64,000 bases of DNA. Origin: Neobacillus niacini. Its GTDB lineage: Bacteria > Bacillota > Bacilli > Bacillales > Cytobacillaceae. The first letter of the stretch is position 1. Each line of letters begins with the position of its first letter. A program made the translations under genes and the position numbers. Positions 33,771 through 43,095 of the stretch are shown here, piece by piece. Below the pieces are notes generated by a model, which saw only the letters and a list, made by a program, of their open reading frames with translations, was not told the origin of the DNA and ran no database searches. The stretch is taken from NCBI RefSeq assembly GCF_030817595.1, contig NZ_JAUSZN010000001.1, positions 6,374,001 to 6,438,000 of the forward strand. Reading direction: 5' to 3'.

Positions 33771-33971
33771 TTATAGTTTTACTACGTTAGCCGCTTGTGG
33801 TCCACGGTTTCCTTCAACGATTTCGAAAGAAACTTCTTGGCCTTCTTCTAAAGACTTGAAACCTTCGCCAGTGATTGCACTGAAGTGTACAAATACATCG
33901 TCTCCGCCTTCAACTTCGATAAAACCGAAACCTTTTTCATTGTTGAACCATTTTACTTTACCGTTTTGCAT
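33771..33971 (-). CDS. cspD: Cold shock protein CspD
   Basis: A 66-residue OB-fold nucleic-acid chaperone. RNP1 KGFGFIEV and RNP2 VFVHF are intact. It is almost identical to B. subtilis CspD ([17 protein letters not shown] at the start, [13 protein letters not shown] at the end). The ribosome site AGGAGG is close to ideal. A promoter with a long leader lies at 34086-34114. Confidence 0.96.
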   Translation of the reverse strand: MQNGKVKWFNNEKGFGFIEVEGGDDVFVHFSAITGEGFKSLEEGQEVSFEIVEGNRGPQAANVVKL

Positions 33972-34085
33972 CTACTATTTCCTCCTAAGCCTTTCAGGAC
34001 ACCTATAAAAAGTGCCAAAGATAAATATTATCATGACCACAAAGATAATATAATTACTATTCAATTAATGATACATGACGCTTTT

Positions 34086-34114
34086 AATATACATGAATAT
34101 TTTTGGGCAGTCAA
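34086..34114 (-). promoter_or_regulatory. Sigma-A promoter of cspD with a ~105-nt 5' leader
   Basis: On the minus strand: TTGACT (34114-34109), 17-bp spacer, TATATT (34091-34086). Transcription would begin near 34080, giving a leader of about 105 nt, as is usual for cold-shock mRNAs. Nothing else is visible in the 33972-34244 gap. Confidence 0.65.
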
Positions 34115-34244
34115 GGAAAGTAAGCGCTTTTTTACCCAGTAAATTGTATTATCATGCAATATTCAAAATTAATAAAATCTATCTGAACATAAATTTTTAT
34201 CAGTCTCATATTCTTATAAAAATGGTTGATAAAGGGTGAGGAGT

Positions 34245-34526
34245 ATGTACCGATTTTCGATTGAGGGAGATGAATGGATTTTAAGATTCTCGCCACAAAT
34301 TTACATCGAAGCTGAAGAAAAACAAGTTGTCTTGATGTCATTGCTTCAAATCGGAAATGATTTATCATCTTATTCACATGGTGATGCCTTTCTTATGTTT
34401 ACAAAGAAGATAGGTGCGATTGTTTTTGACGTTGAAAGAATTCCATCATTTATATTAACCGTATCTAACATTATTCCAGAAGAAAATTGGTATATGCAGG
34501 ATTCAAACTTAAAACTTATACAATAA
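34245..34526 (+). CDS. Uncharacterised 93-residue protein
   Basis: Starts MYRFSIEGDEWILRFSPQIY and ends MQDSNLKLIQ. Predicted mixed alpha/beta, no membrane segment, no cysteines. The start is ATG 34245 after AAAGGGTGAGGAG; a GTG three codons upstream is inside the ribosome site. It is monocistronic, followed by a terminator. Family not recognised. Confidence 0.65.
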   Translation: MYRFSIEGDEWILRFSPQIYIEAEEKQVVLMSLLQIGNDLSSYSHGDAFLMFTKKIGAIVFDVERIPSFILTVSNIIPEENWYMQDSNLKLIQ

Positions 34527-34537
34527 TGAATGGAAAT

Positions 34538-34566
34538 AGGTGGTCAGAAGTGACCACCCATTTTTG
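34538..34566 (+). terminator. Terminator after the 93-residue protein gene
   Basis: GGTGGTCA / TGACCACC stem, then ATTTTTG. Confidence 0.8.
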
Positions 34567-34584
34567 TCATGAAACAGACAAATT

Positions 34585-36117
34585 TTATTGCTTTACGAAT
34601 TGCCATGCATTCTGTATCTTAAGATTATCCTCATCAAACTCTAACAATCCATAACCAGGACAGAAAAACTTATTTTTAAATAAATATGTACAAGGCAGCT
34701 TATCATCTCCATCAAAGAAAGTTGGTGTGTCTCCGTCTAAATAAAAAGTATATACCATTTCTCCTTGTTGATAATCCCCGAAAAAAGATGTAATCGTGTC
34801 TGAATTCAGCTTTGTTAATGGCTCTATAATTTTTTTACTAGGTGATCCGTTCACCATTAAATAATCGGGGTGATTTATTAATCCTATTGATACCTGAACC
34901 TCTTCATTATCGTCGACCCCAACAATATGATCATCTGTCAAACAACGGATTGAAAAATTACGTCCATTATGAATGATACAAGGATCCTGATTAATTTCGA
35001 TAGTGAGTAATCCAGATTTAGCATTTAAATAGTTTCCGCAGGATGCCTTGATTATGTCCAAATTCGGTTCGCTCCATGATTGTTTCTCTTCACTAAGTGA
35101 TACAAGTTGCTTCAAAATTTCCTCGACTATCTCCCATCCAACATTATTGCTCGCAGCAGTAAAAACGCCGATATTATGTTCTGGAATTAAGACGATGAAC
35201 GAGCGGTAAGTACCGATTCCACCACTATGCCACCAATAGTTAATGCCTTTATCAAATTCTTTAATCCAACTCAATCCAATAGAGCTTTCTGGTAGGGTAT
35301 ACCGATTAGCCTGCAAGCTAAATATCTCTTGAAATGACTCTTTACTTAGAAATTTTTTCCCATTGTATCTTCCATAAGATAAATACATCTGTCCGAAATT
35401 AGTCATGTCTGCTGTATTGGATATACAGAAGAATGAACCATGGCAGGCCGCGTTTTCAGGAAATGAATGATCCACTCTGAAAGAACCCTCGTCTGACTTT
35501 TCATGTTGTAGAGCTATAGGATAGGTCATGGCTTTTAACGGGTCATACATACTTCTGTTCATCTCAAGAGGGGTGAAAATTTCATCATTCATGAGCTGAG
35601 CAAACCTTTTTCCTGCAACTCTTTCAGCAACATATGCTGCAAGATTGATAGAATGGTTTCCATATGAATACATCGTATTTGGCGGCGCAACAAAAGAAAG
35701 ATTAGGAACCTCTTCTCTTACATATTTCTCAAGGGCGTCGTTGTCTTTGCTTCCGAAAAGGTCACCGCCATCAGGCAGTCCTGCAGTATGAGATAGTAAC
35801 ATACGTAAGGTGGTGATTTCTACTGCGCCAGTAAAACTAAGCTTTAACTCAGGTACAGACTCTTTTATCGGACGATCTAATTCTAGTAAACCTTGTTGTA
35901 CAAGCTTTATGATTAATGTTGCGGTAAGCGTTTTACTGACTGATCCAATTCGAAATAAAGTAGCAGGAGTGATGTCAACGCCTTGTTCCTCGGTGTTTGT
36001 AGATCCGTATCCTTTCTGAAATATCACCTCTGAATCAGTAAATATTGAAACTGCAAAACCTGGAGCTTTTTCTAATAAACTTACAGCTAAAGAATTAATC
36101 TTTTCAAAATTCAACAT
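34585..36117 (-). CDS. Serine beta-lactamase/class C-like hydrolase
   Basis: A 510-residue protein with the serine hydrolase (beta-lactamase PF00144-type) domain in residues ~10-370. The nucleophile motif is SVSK (in FRIGSVSKTLTATL), the second motif is YGN (in MYSYGNHSINL), and the third is HSGG (WWHSGGIGTY). A ~130-residue C-terminal beta-rich extension follows. No signal peptide is apparent. It could be a peptidase or esterase; the name does not imply antibiotic resistance. The start is ATG 36117 with AAGAGG. Confidence 0.86.
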   Translation of the reverse strand: MLNFEKINSLAVSLLEKAPGFAVSIFTDSEVIFQKGYGSTNTEEQGVDITPATLFRIGSVSKTLTATLIIKLVQQGLLELDRPIKESVPELKLSFTGAVEITTLRMLLSHTAGLPDGGDLFGSKDNDALEKYVREEVPNLSFVAPPNTMYSYGNHSINLAAYVAERVAGKRFAQLMNDEIFTPLEMNRSMYDPLKAMTYPIALQHEKSDEGSFRVDHSFPENAACHGSFFCISNTADMTNFGQMYLSYGRYNGKKFLSKESFQEIFSLQANRYTLPESSIGLSWIKEFDKGINYWWHSGGIGTYRSFIVLIPEHNIGVFTAASNNVGWEIVEEILKQLVSLSEEKQSWSEPNLDIIKASCGNYLNAKSGLLTIEINQDPCIIHNGRNFSIRCLTDDHIVGVDDNEEVQVSIGLINHPDYLMVNGSPSKKIIEPLTKLNSDTITSFFGDYQQGEMVYTFYLDGDTPTFFDGDDKLPCTYLFKNKFFCPGYGLLEFDEDNLKIQNAWQFVKQ

Positions 36118-36282
36118 CTTTTTGTACCTCTTGTTATAGTATGAAAAATTTACCAAATAGAGTTCTATTATATAATGAGTCAATCTATTGATCTAGTAAT
36201 GGATATATTTTTATTCTTTACAAATAGACAAATGAAGTGGGAAAATGAATGCTGGATGCTTTAAAAAGGAGCAATCAAAAAA

Positions 36283-38466
36283 ATGAAATTAATTATTGCC
36301 GAAAAGCCAGACCAAGGTTCAACATTGGCTTCTATATTTAAAAATAAAAAACAAAATGGATTTATTGAGATTTTTCCAAACGAAACGTTTACAAATGGTG
36401 CATACGTCACATGGGCAATTGGTCATTTATGCCAGCTTGTGAATCCCGAAGCATATGAACCAGGATGGAAGAAATGGTCATTAGATAATCTGCCAATGAT
36501 ACCTGCTCAGTTCCAATATGAAGTGACGAAGGATAAAATAAAACAATTTTCCGTTATCCAAAAGCTTGTAAATAATCCAGCGGTAACAGAAATTATTCAT
36601 GCAGGCGACGCCGGGCGTGAGGGTGAATTAATTATCCGTAATATTCTTCGGATTACAGGTTGCAGGAAACCAATGAAACGCCTATGGATATCCTCTTTAA
36701 CACCTAATTCAATACGTGAAGGTTTTAATAAATTATTAGATGAAGATCATACTAGAAATCTATATTATGAAGCATACACTCGAGCGTGTGCAGATTGGGT
36801 AGTTGGAATGAATGCCTCAAGACTCTATAGCTTGCTTTTGCAAAAACAAGGATTTTCTGATGTGTTTTCAGTTGGCAGGGTACAGACCCCCACATTGGCT
36901 CTTATTGTAAAAAGAGAATTAGAGATTGAGAATTTTAAATCTGAACCCTTCTGGGAAGTAATTGCCCATTTTAATATTGAGGGCAAGAAATATAGCGGTA
37001 AATGGCAGAATGATGGAGAAACCCGAGTAAAAACAAAAGAAATGGCTGAGAAGGTTGCCGCGTTTTGCAGGGATAAACCTGCAGAAGTATCAGATGTACA
37101 ATCGGAGAGAAAAGAGTTTTTGCCACCGTTACTCTATAATCTTTCTGCTCTTCAGGCCGAAGCAAATAAACGATTTAAGTTTTCACCGAAGAAGACGTTA
37201 GATGTGTTGCAGAAGCTATACCAAAAAGGGAATGTTTCATATCCCCGCTCGGACTCGCGGTATGTAACAAAAGAAGAAGCGAATACTTTTCCAGAAATTC
37301 TTACTAAATTAAGTCATATTAGTGGATATGATAAGTTTTTTCCACTGCCAATTGAATCAATTGCCGATAACAAGCGGTATGTAAATGAAAAAAAGGTAAC
37401 AGACCACTATGCGATTATTCCTACCGAACAAATTCCAAATATAGACCGGCTTGATCCCGATGAAAAGAAACTTTACGACCTAATTGTTACAAGTTTAATA
37501 GCCGCACACTATCCAAAAGCCGTTGCCGAATATACAACGGTAACAACATTAGTAGATGGACGGGCAGTTTTTCAATCAAAAGGTAAGGTTCAAATCGAAG
37601 AAGGATGGCGGAAGGTAATCAACCAAAAGGAAAAAGAGGATGAACCGGCTCTTCCACAACTAATAAAAGGAGAACAAGGGAGTACGGTAAAGGTTGATGT
37701 AAAAGAAAGCCAGACACAGCCGCCGAAACGCTATACAGAAGGTCAGTTAATTACGTTAATGAAGACGGCAGGGAAGCACATCGAGGACAAGGAAATGGAG
37801 AAAATCTTGTCCAAAACGGAAGGGTTAGGTACCGAGGCAACAAGAGCTGGAATTATTACCATGCTGAAGGATAGAAAATATATCGATGTAACCAAGAACT
37901 TAGTATACGCGACAGCAAAAGCTAGAATTTTAATTGAAGCCATTGGACAGGAAATCCTTGCTTCCCCGGAAATGACAGCCAAATGGGAGCAAAAATTAAA
38001 AGAAATATCAGAGGGCTCTGCTTCTCCAAAGAATTTCATGGAACAAACAAATAAAATGGTCTCCCACTTAATCTCTTCAGGAGTGGGACATTCTACTAAT
38101 TGGGTCTTTTCAGAAGATGTGCGGGAAAACTTTACCCCTAGTAAAAAGATGACAAAGGGTAAGGGCGGTACAAAGCTGGGCAAATGTAAAAAGTGTGACG
38201 GCTCCATTGTCGATAAAGGCAGCTTTTTCGGGTGTTCTAACTATCAAAAAAACCAATGTAATTTCACGATATCTAAAAAAATTCTTGGAAAAAACATTAC
38301 CCAAAAGAATGTGAAACTTCTTTTATCTGAAGGGAAAACGGAGTTAATTGAAGGTTTTACCAATAAAGATAAAACGTTTAATGCAAGGCTTTTTCTTGAT
38401 GAACAGGAGATGAGGGTTAAGTTTTTATTTGAAGAACAGAGTTCCAAAACTGTGACAAAGTTATAA
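36283..38466 (+). CDS. topB: DNA topoisomerase III
   Basis: A 727-residue type IA topoisomerase. TOPRIM acids: IIAEKPDQGS (Glu) and HAGDAGREGELI (DxD-like). The catalytic Tyr is at about residue 320 in VSYPRSDSRYV. The C terminus ends with one zinc ribbon (GKCKKCDGS...FGCSNY...CNF). It relaxes and decatenates DNA with a single-strand break. Length matches B. subtilis TopB (727). The ribosome site AAAAGGAG is good. Confidence 0.96.
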   Translation: MKLIIAEKPDQGSTLASIFKNKKQNGFIEIFPNETFTNGAYVTWAIGHLCQLVNPEAYEPGWKKWSLDNLPMIPAQFQYEVTKDKIKQFSVIQKLVNNPAVTEIIHAGDAGREGELIIRNILRITGCRKPMKRLWISSLTPNSIREGFNKLLDEDHTRNLYYEAYTRACADWVVGMNASRLYSLLLQKQGFSDVFSVGRVQTPTLALIVKRELEIENFKSEPFWEVIAHFNIEGKKYSGKWQNDGETRVKTKEMAEKVAAFCRDKPAEVSDVQSERKEFLPPLLYNLSALQAEANKRFKFSPKKTLDVLQKLYQKGNVSYPRSDSRYVTKEEANTFPEILTKLSHISGYDKFFPLPIESIADNKRYVNEKKVTDHYAIIPTEQIPNIDRLDPDEKKLYDLIVTSLIAAHYPKAVAEYTTVTTLVDGRAVFQSKGKVQIEEGWRKVINQKEKEDEPALPQLIKGEQGSTVKVDVKESQTQPPKRYTEGQLITLMKTAGKHIEDKEMEKILSKTEGLGTEATRAGIITMLKDRKYIDVTKNLVYATAKARILIEAIGQEILASPEMTAKWEQKLKEISEGSASPKNFMEQTNKMVSHLISSGVGHSTNWVFSEDVRENFTPSKKMTKGKGGTKLGKCKKCDGSIVDKGSFFGCSNYQKNQCNFTISKKILGKNITQKNVKLLLSEGKTELIEGFTNKDKTFNARLFLDEQEMRVKFLFEEQSSKTVTKL

Positions 38467-38487
38467 TTCAACTTGTCACTATTTTTT
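38452..38487 (+). terminator. Terminator overlapping the topB stop
   Basis: GTGACAAAGTT / AACTTGTCAC stem followed by TATTTTTT. Confidence 0.8.
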
Positions 38488-38534
38488 ATCTATAGTACAC
38501 TTTTAAGAGAGTAATTTTTTTTTGGAGGTAAGGG

Positions 38535-38957
38535 ATGCCAACACCAAGTATGGAAGATTATATAGAGCAAATATATATGTTAATTGAAGAAAAAGGATAC
38601 GCCCGAGTTTCAGATATTGCAGAGGCATTATCTGTTCATCCCTCCTCAGTAACAAAAATGGTCCAAAAGCTAGACAAAGATGAATATCTTGTTTATGAAA
38701 AATACAGAGGCTTCAGCTTAACAACTAAAGGGAATAAGATTGGGAAGCGCCTTGTATTCAGACATGATTTACTGGAGCAATTTCTTAAAATCATCGGAGT
38801 AAAAGATGAAAATATATATAAAGATGTTGAAGGAATCGAGCACCACTTAAGCTGGGATTCGATTGAAAGGATCGTTGATCTCGTTCAGTTTTTTCAAGAA
38901 GATGAAACGAGAATTGATGCTTTAAAAGAAATTCAGAAACAAAACGAAGCCGAATAA
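38535..38957 (+). CDS. mntR: MntR, manganese-responsive transcription regulator
   Basis: A 140-residue DtxR-family protein. The N-terminal winged helix ([22 protein letters not shown]) is followed by the dimer domain. The Mn ligands of B. subtilis MntR are all present: D8 and E11 (MEDYIEQIY), H77 (RHDLLEQF), E99, E102 and H103 ([11 protein letters not shown]). It represses Mn uptake genes when Mn is ample. No signal for an MntR operator at its own promoter was identified. The ribosome site TTGGAGG is ideal. Confidence 0.96.
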   Translation: MPTPSMEDYIEQIYMLIEEKGYARVSDIAEALSVHPSSVTKMVQKLDKDEYLVYEKYRGFSLTTKGNKIGKRLVFRHDLLEQFLKIIGVKDENIYKDVEGIEHHLSWDSIERIVDLVQFFQEDETRIDALKEIQKQNEAE

Positions 38958-38961
38958 ACTT

Positions 38962-38990
38962 AGCACCTGGTAGAAACCAGGTGCTTTTAC
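38962..38990 (+). terminator. Terminator of mntR
   Basis: AGCACCTGG / CCAGGTGCT stem followed by TTTT. Confidence 0.9.
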
Positions 38991-39008
38991 TGTGGTATTC
39001 GTAGAAAA

Positions 39009-39262
39009 GGCTTTCATGAGACCCGTTGCAATAAAGAAATATAAAAAAGAGGCTCCATGAAAGCTTCATGATGCCCATTTCAATAAGGAACTACAAAAAA
39101 GGGCTCCATGAAAGCTTCATGAGACCCATTTCATTAAGGAAACTACAAAAAAGGGCTCCATGAAAGCTTCATGAGACCCATTTCATTATGGAAACTACAA
39201 AAAAGGGCTTCATGAAAGCTTCATGAGACCACTTTCAAAAAGAAACTACAAAAAGGGCTTAA
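39009..39262. repeat. Array of ~5 tandem 52-bp repeats with a hairpin core
   Basis: The unit begins GGCTCCATGAAAGCTTCATGA and ends AACTACAAAAAAG. Copies start at 39051, 39102, 39154, 39206 and 39256 (spacing 50-52 bp), with a shortened copy at 39009. Each full copy contains CATGAA-AGC-TTCATG, a perfect 6-bp inverted repeat. The sequence is unrelated to the 52-bp array at 18683. It sits between the mntR terminator and the 3' end of the DUF3892 gene, with no gene in it. Confidence 0.93.
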
Positions 39263-39291
39263 TAGGCTAAATTCAATGTTCCCTTTCTAAA

Positions 39292-39504
39292 CTAAAATAA
39301 ATTTGGATAATGGTCAAAGGATGGCTCCTCCTCAGAGCTTAGAACAAGTTTCCCAGCGTGATCCTCAGTTGCCTGAACGCCTTGGATGACGCCGTTTGCT
39401 GCTTCCATTAGTGCTTTTTGATAAGAAATGACCCGACCTCCGGATGTAACAAAGCTAATAATCTCACCAAAATGGTTTCGGTGCAATCCTACTACTGTTT
39501 CCAC
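39292..39504 (-). CDS. DUF3892-family small protein
   Basis: A 70-residue protein: VVGLHRNHFGEIISFVTSGGRVISYQKALMEA..., ending EPSFDHYPNLF, the pattern of the DUF3892 family common in Bacillaceae. Function unknown. The ribosome site GGGGGGAAA is present upstream. Confidence 0.82.
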   Translation of the reverse strand: METVVGLHRNHFGEIISFVTSGGRVISYQKALMEAANGVIQGVQATEDHAGKLVLSSEEEPSFDHYPNLF

Positions 39505-39592
39505 AACGTTTCCCCCCTTTGCTCGATATTCTTTCTATAATTTACGGAAAATAAACGATGGGGGATTAATAAATTTATGGCGATTGGAACAG

Positions 39593-39626
39593 AAAAGAAG
39601 CATCGGTCTACCCCGATGCTTCTTTT
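39593..39626 (-). terminator. Terminator of metA
   Basis: AAAAGAAGCATCGG / CCGATGCTTCTTTT stem; symmetrical tails. Confidence 0.85.
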
Positions 39627-39627
39627 A

Positions 39628-40536
39628 TTACTCCCAATTGAAAGGAGTTTCTTGGTATACGTAGTAGTTGAGCCAGTTTGAAAAGAATAAATGTCCATGG
39701 GAACGCCAGCGATTAATTGGCGGTTGTGTTGGATCATTGTTAGGAAAATAATTTTCCGGGATATGAATTTGCAGCCCTCTGCTAATATCTCGATTGTATT
39801 CCTGTGCTAATGAATCTGATTCATATTCCAAATGTCCAGTTATCATCACATGTTTTCGATCCCTGGAGGCAATAAGCAGTGCCCCCGCTTCCTCAGACGC
39901 GGCTAACAGCGTAAGTTCAGGGTTATCATGGATTTCCCCAATTGATACATCTGTATATCGAGAATGGGGAGCATAAAAATGATCATCAAAACCGCGTAAG
40001 AGTAAATCATTTTTCTCGAAGATCTGATGCTCGTAGATTCCCGAACATTTACGAGATAATTCAAATTTATCAATCCCATAATGATAAAATAGTGCGGCCT
40101 GAGCTCCCCAACAAATATGCAGGGTAGAGGTGACATTGGTTTTTGTCCAGTCCATAATTTCTGTAAGTTCTTCCCAATACTTTACTTGCTCAAACTCCAT
40201 TAGTTCAACTGGAGCACCTGTTATTATCATACCATCATATTTTTGATTTTTGACCTCTGAAAAAGTGGTATAAAATTGTTCTAGGTGCTGTTTGCTGGTG
40301 TTGGTAGATTCATAGGAATTCGTTTTTAAAAATTTGACGTTTACTTGCAGCGGGCTGTTCCCCAATAGCCTTAATAGCTGCGTTTCTGCCTTTTCTTTCT
40401 CAGGCATTAAATTGAGAATAAGAAGTTTTAATGGACGGATATCCTGGCTGATGGCCCGTTCGTCGTCCATAACAAAAATATTCTCATTTTCGAGTATTTC
40501 TCGTGCAGGCAGCAGCTTTGGAATGTTAATAGGCAA
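39628..40536 (-). CDS. metAA: Homoserine O-acetyltransferase (MetA family)
   Basis: A 302-residue MetA-family protein. The active-site Cys is residue 142 ([10 protein letters not shown]), the catalytic His is in [17 protein letters not shown], and Glu is nearby. Residue 111, counted from this start, is Glu ([11 protein letters not shown]). In this family Glu111 confers acetyl-CoA use (as in B. cereus) whereas Gly111 confers succinyl-CoA use (E. coli). So it likely makes O-acetylhomoserine for methionine synthesis. No SAM riboswitch or T-box is seen in the short upstream gap. Confidence 0.93.
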   Translation of the reverse strand: MPINIPKLLPAREILENENIFVMDDERAISQDIRPLKLLILNLMPEKEKAETQLLRLLGNSPLQVNVKFLKTNSYESTNTSKQHLEQFYTTFSEVKNQKYDGMIITGAPVELMEFEQVKYWEELTEIMDWTKTNVTSTLHICWGAQAALFYHYGIDKFELSRKCSGIYEHQIFEKNDLLLRGFDDHFYAPHSRYTDVSIGEIHDNPELTLLAASEEAGALLIASRDRKHVMITGHLEYESDSLAQEYNRDISRGLQIHIPENYFPNNDPTQPPINRWRSHGHLFFSNWLNYYVYQETPFNWE

Positions 40537-40725
40537 GGTGCACTCCCCCTTATTTCTAATCTGTTAATTATATAATATTTTTTAAATATTTGGTCTATAA
40601 CATTATAAACATTATCTTAGTTTCAGAAAAGAATAAAGTTTTGTGAGAAATAATACACGAAATAAATCTGCGATTTGATACAATAAAAGAGGTTAGAAAT
40701 TCTATGTGAATGCGGGGGATCATTT

Positions 40726-42414
40726 TTGCAAATGAAAACATCATTTAAGTCCGACATTGAAATTGCACAAGAATCGACCATGAGGCCAATTGTTGATATT
40801 GCTGAATCAATTGGTTTAAAGGAAGATGACCTCGAATTATACGGAAAATACAAAGCAAAAATCTCCTATGAAGCGCTTAGGAATATTGAAACAAATAAAA
40901 GTGGGAAAATTATCCTTGTTACTTCTATCAATCCTACGCCTGCTGGCGAAGGGAAATCAACGGTAACAGTTGGTCTTGGCGATGCCTTTAAACGCATTGG
41001 TAAGAAAGCGATGATTGCAATGCGCGAACCATCATTGGGTCCGACAATGGGAATAAAAGGCGGTGCTACCGGAGGAGGTTATTCACAAGTATTGCCAATG
41101 GAAGATATAAACTTGCATTTTACCGGGGATTTGCACGCAATTACTACAGCTAATAATGCTCTTGCTGCATTACTGGATAACCATATACAGCAAGGTAATG
41201 AGCTTAAAATTGATCAGCGGCGGATTGTCTGGAAACGCGCTGTTGACTTAAATGATCGTGCACTAAGAAAAGTTATTATCGGTCTTGGCGGACCGCTTCA
41301 AGGCGTCCCTCGAGAAGATGGTTTTGATATTACGGTGGCATCAGAAATTATGGCCGTTCTATGTTTGGCTTCGGACTTGCAGGATTTAAAATTACGATTA
41401 GCCCGAATGGTTGTTGCCTACAACGATAAAAAGGAACCTGTTACAGTAGGGGATTTAGGTGTTGAAGGAGCTCTAACGTTATTGTTAAAGGATGCAGTTA
41501 AGCCAAATCTCGTGCAAACGATTGAACATACTCCTGCACTCGTACATGGCGGACCTTTCGCGAATATTGCTCATGGCTGTAATAGTGTGATTGCCACCCG
41601 TGCTGCAGCAAAGCTGGCAGACTTTGTCATTACAGAAGGCGGATTTGGTGCTGACTTAGGAGCAGAGAAGTTTTTACATATTAAAGCAAGAAGTGCTGGT
41701 ATTAAACCAGAGGCAGTTGTAATCGTTGCAACCATTCGTGCATTAAAGATGCATGGCGGGGTTACAAGGGCGGATTTGGCAAAGGAAAACATCGCTGCCT
41801 TAACATTGGGCATGGCGAATCTGCAGAAGCATATCGAGACAATCAAATCCTTTGGATTACCAGTGGTGGTAGCGATTAATAAATTTATCACAGATACAGA
41901 ACTTGAAGTTCAGACATTGCTAGAATGGTGCAAGCGCGAGGGTGTGCCTGCTGCTTTAACAGAGGTCTGGGAAAAGGGCGGTGCCGGTGGAGTAGAGCTT
42001 GCAGAAACATTGTTATCTGTAATCGAAAAAGAACAAAATAACTTTAAGCCTTTATATGACGTATCAGACTCCATTGAAACCAAAGTCAGAACGATTGTTC
42101 AAAAGGTATATGGCGGTAAAGATGTAGAATTCTCAACGAAAGCTAAAAAGCAGCTCTTAGACTTTGAAAAATTAGGCTGGTCTAATTTAGCGATCTGTAT
42201 GGCAAAATCGCAATATTCCTTATCCGATGATCCAACGAAATTAGGAAGACCAACTGACTTTATCGTCAATGTAAGAGAGTTCAAACCATCAATTGGTGCT
42301 GGTTTTATTGTTGCGTTAACCGGGGAAGTAATGACTATGCCGGGATTACCGAAGAAACCTGCAGCATTGAATATGGATGTGGACGAAACGGGCAAGGCAT
42401 TAGGGCTGTTCTAA
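40726..42414 (+). CDS. fhs: Formate-tetrahydrofolate ligase
   Basis: A 562-residue enzyme of one-carbon metabolism that makes 10-formyl-THF from formate and ATP. The P-loop is TPAGEGKST; other family blocks are [40 protein letters not shown] and [14 protein letters not shown]. The start is probably TTG 40726, 7 bp from GGGGG; ATG 40732 is possible but distant from it. B. subtilis 168 lacks fhs, so this is lineage-specific content. Confidence 0.96.
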   Translation: MQMKTSFKSDIEIAQESTMRPIVDIAESIGLKEDDLELYGKYKAKISYEALRNIETNKSGKIILVTSINPTPAGEGKSTVTVGLGDAFKRIGKKAMIAMREPSLGPTMGIKGGATGGGYSQVLPMEDINLHFTGDLHAITTANNALAALLDNHIQQGNELKIDQRRIVWKRAVDLNDRALRKVIIGLGGPLQGVPREDGFDITVASEIMAVLCLASDLQDLKLRLARMVVAYNDKKEPVTVGDLGVEGALTLLLKDAVKPNLVQTIEHTPALVHGGPFANIAHGCNSVIATRAAAKLADFVITEGGFGADLGAEKFLHIKARSAGIKPEAVVIVATIRALKMHGGVTRADLAKENIAALTLGMANLQKHIETIKSFGLPVVVAINKFITDTELEVQTLLEWCKREGVPAALTEVWEKGGAGGVELAETLLSVIEKEQNNFKPLYDVSDSIETKVRTIVQKVYGGKDVEFSTKAKKQLLDFEKLGWSNLAICMAKSQYSLSDDPTKLGRPTDFIVNVREFKPSIGAGFIVALTGEVMTMPGLPKKPAALNMDVDETGKALGLF

Positions 42415-42432
42415 TAAATTGAGGTGAGTTGA

Positions 42433-42966
42433 ATGTTCGATCCTACCGCTTTCGATAATATGAAAGTAGTTATTGAAGGGGCATTATATGATTTAGATTT
42501 AGCGGGAGAAATTGTTATAACAGACCGGAACGACATCGTCAATATGGCAAAAATGTCACGCAGTTTTGATGTTCACTTTCAATTAACTTCATCTCAACTA
42601 GCTAGCGTGACGGCTAAATTAGAAATAAAAGCAGATTTGATAAACCTTGCTGCAGAGTTACTGCCAAATTCTTTGTCACAGAAAGATGCTGGATGCACAA
42701 TAAAGCTGCAATTTTTTCATTATGGAATTACCGATGAAGGACAATTAAAAAAAATACGAGAAATTATGACTGATATTTGGGGGGAATCAAGACAGATTAG
42801 TCAATCTGTAACGTATACACCTTCAAAATCACTGATTCATAATTGTATTTCAATTGAATTCGACAGACTGATTAACGAGAACCAAATGGATGATTTGGTT
42901 GAAATGATCGATTTTATGGTGAAGACCAATCAACATTTACAATCCTATCTTATTGACCTTAGTTAA
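42433..42966 (+). CDS. Uncharacterised 177-residue protein downstream of fhs
   Basis: Begins MFDPTAFDNMKVVIEGALYD; no membrane segment, mixed alpha/beta, one internal CTIKLQFFHYG strand region. The ribosome site GAGGTGAG precedes ATG by about 8 bp. It is 18 bp after fhs and probably in the same operon. Family not recognised. Confidence 0.75.
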   Translation: MFDPTAFDNMKVVIEGALYDLDLAGEIVITDRNDIVNMAKMSRSFDVHFQLTSSQLASVTAKLEIKADLINLAAELLPNSLSQKDAGCTIKLQFFHYGITDEGQLKKIREIMTDIWGESRQISQSVTYTPSKSLIHNCISIEFDRLINENQMDDLVEMIDFMVKTNQHLQSYLIDLS

Positions 42967-42974
42967 ACTGTTTG

Positions 42975-43005
42975 CAACCAGCTATCTATTTAGCTGGTTT
43001 TTTAT
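42975..43005 (+). terminator. Terminator after the fhs operon
   Basis: AACCAGCTA / TAGCTGGTT stem followed by six T. Confidence 0.85.
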
Positions 43006-43095
43006 CGTTATGTATATTTACAAGAAAGCGATTTCAAGGTACGATTACTTTAACTAGATATTAGGACCTCATACCAATTTTAAGGGGAGATAACA

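Noticed and set aside
34117..34131. Catabolite-responsive (cre)-like element upstream of cspD
   Set aside because: AGTAAGCGCTTTTTT matches only loosely to the cre consensus, and no catabolite link is expected.
34585..36117. Antibiotic-resistance beta-lactamase
   Set aside because: No signal peptide, large C-terminal extension and generic serine-hydrolase motifs; a resistance role cannot be claimed.
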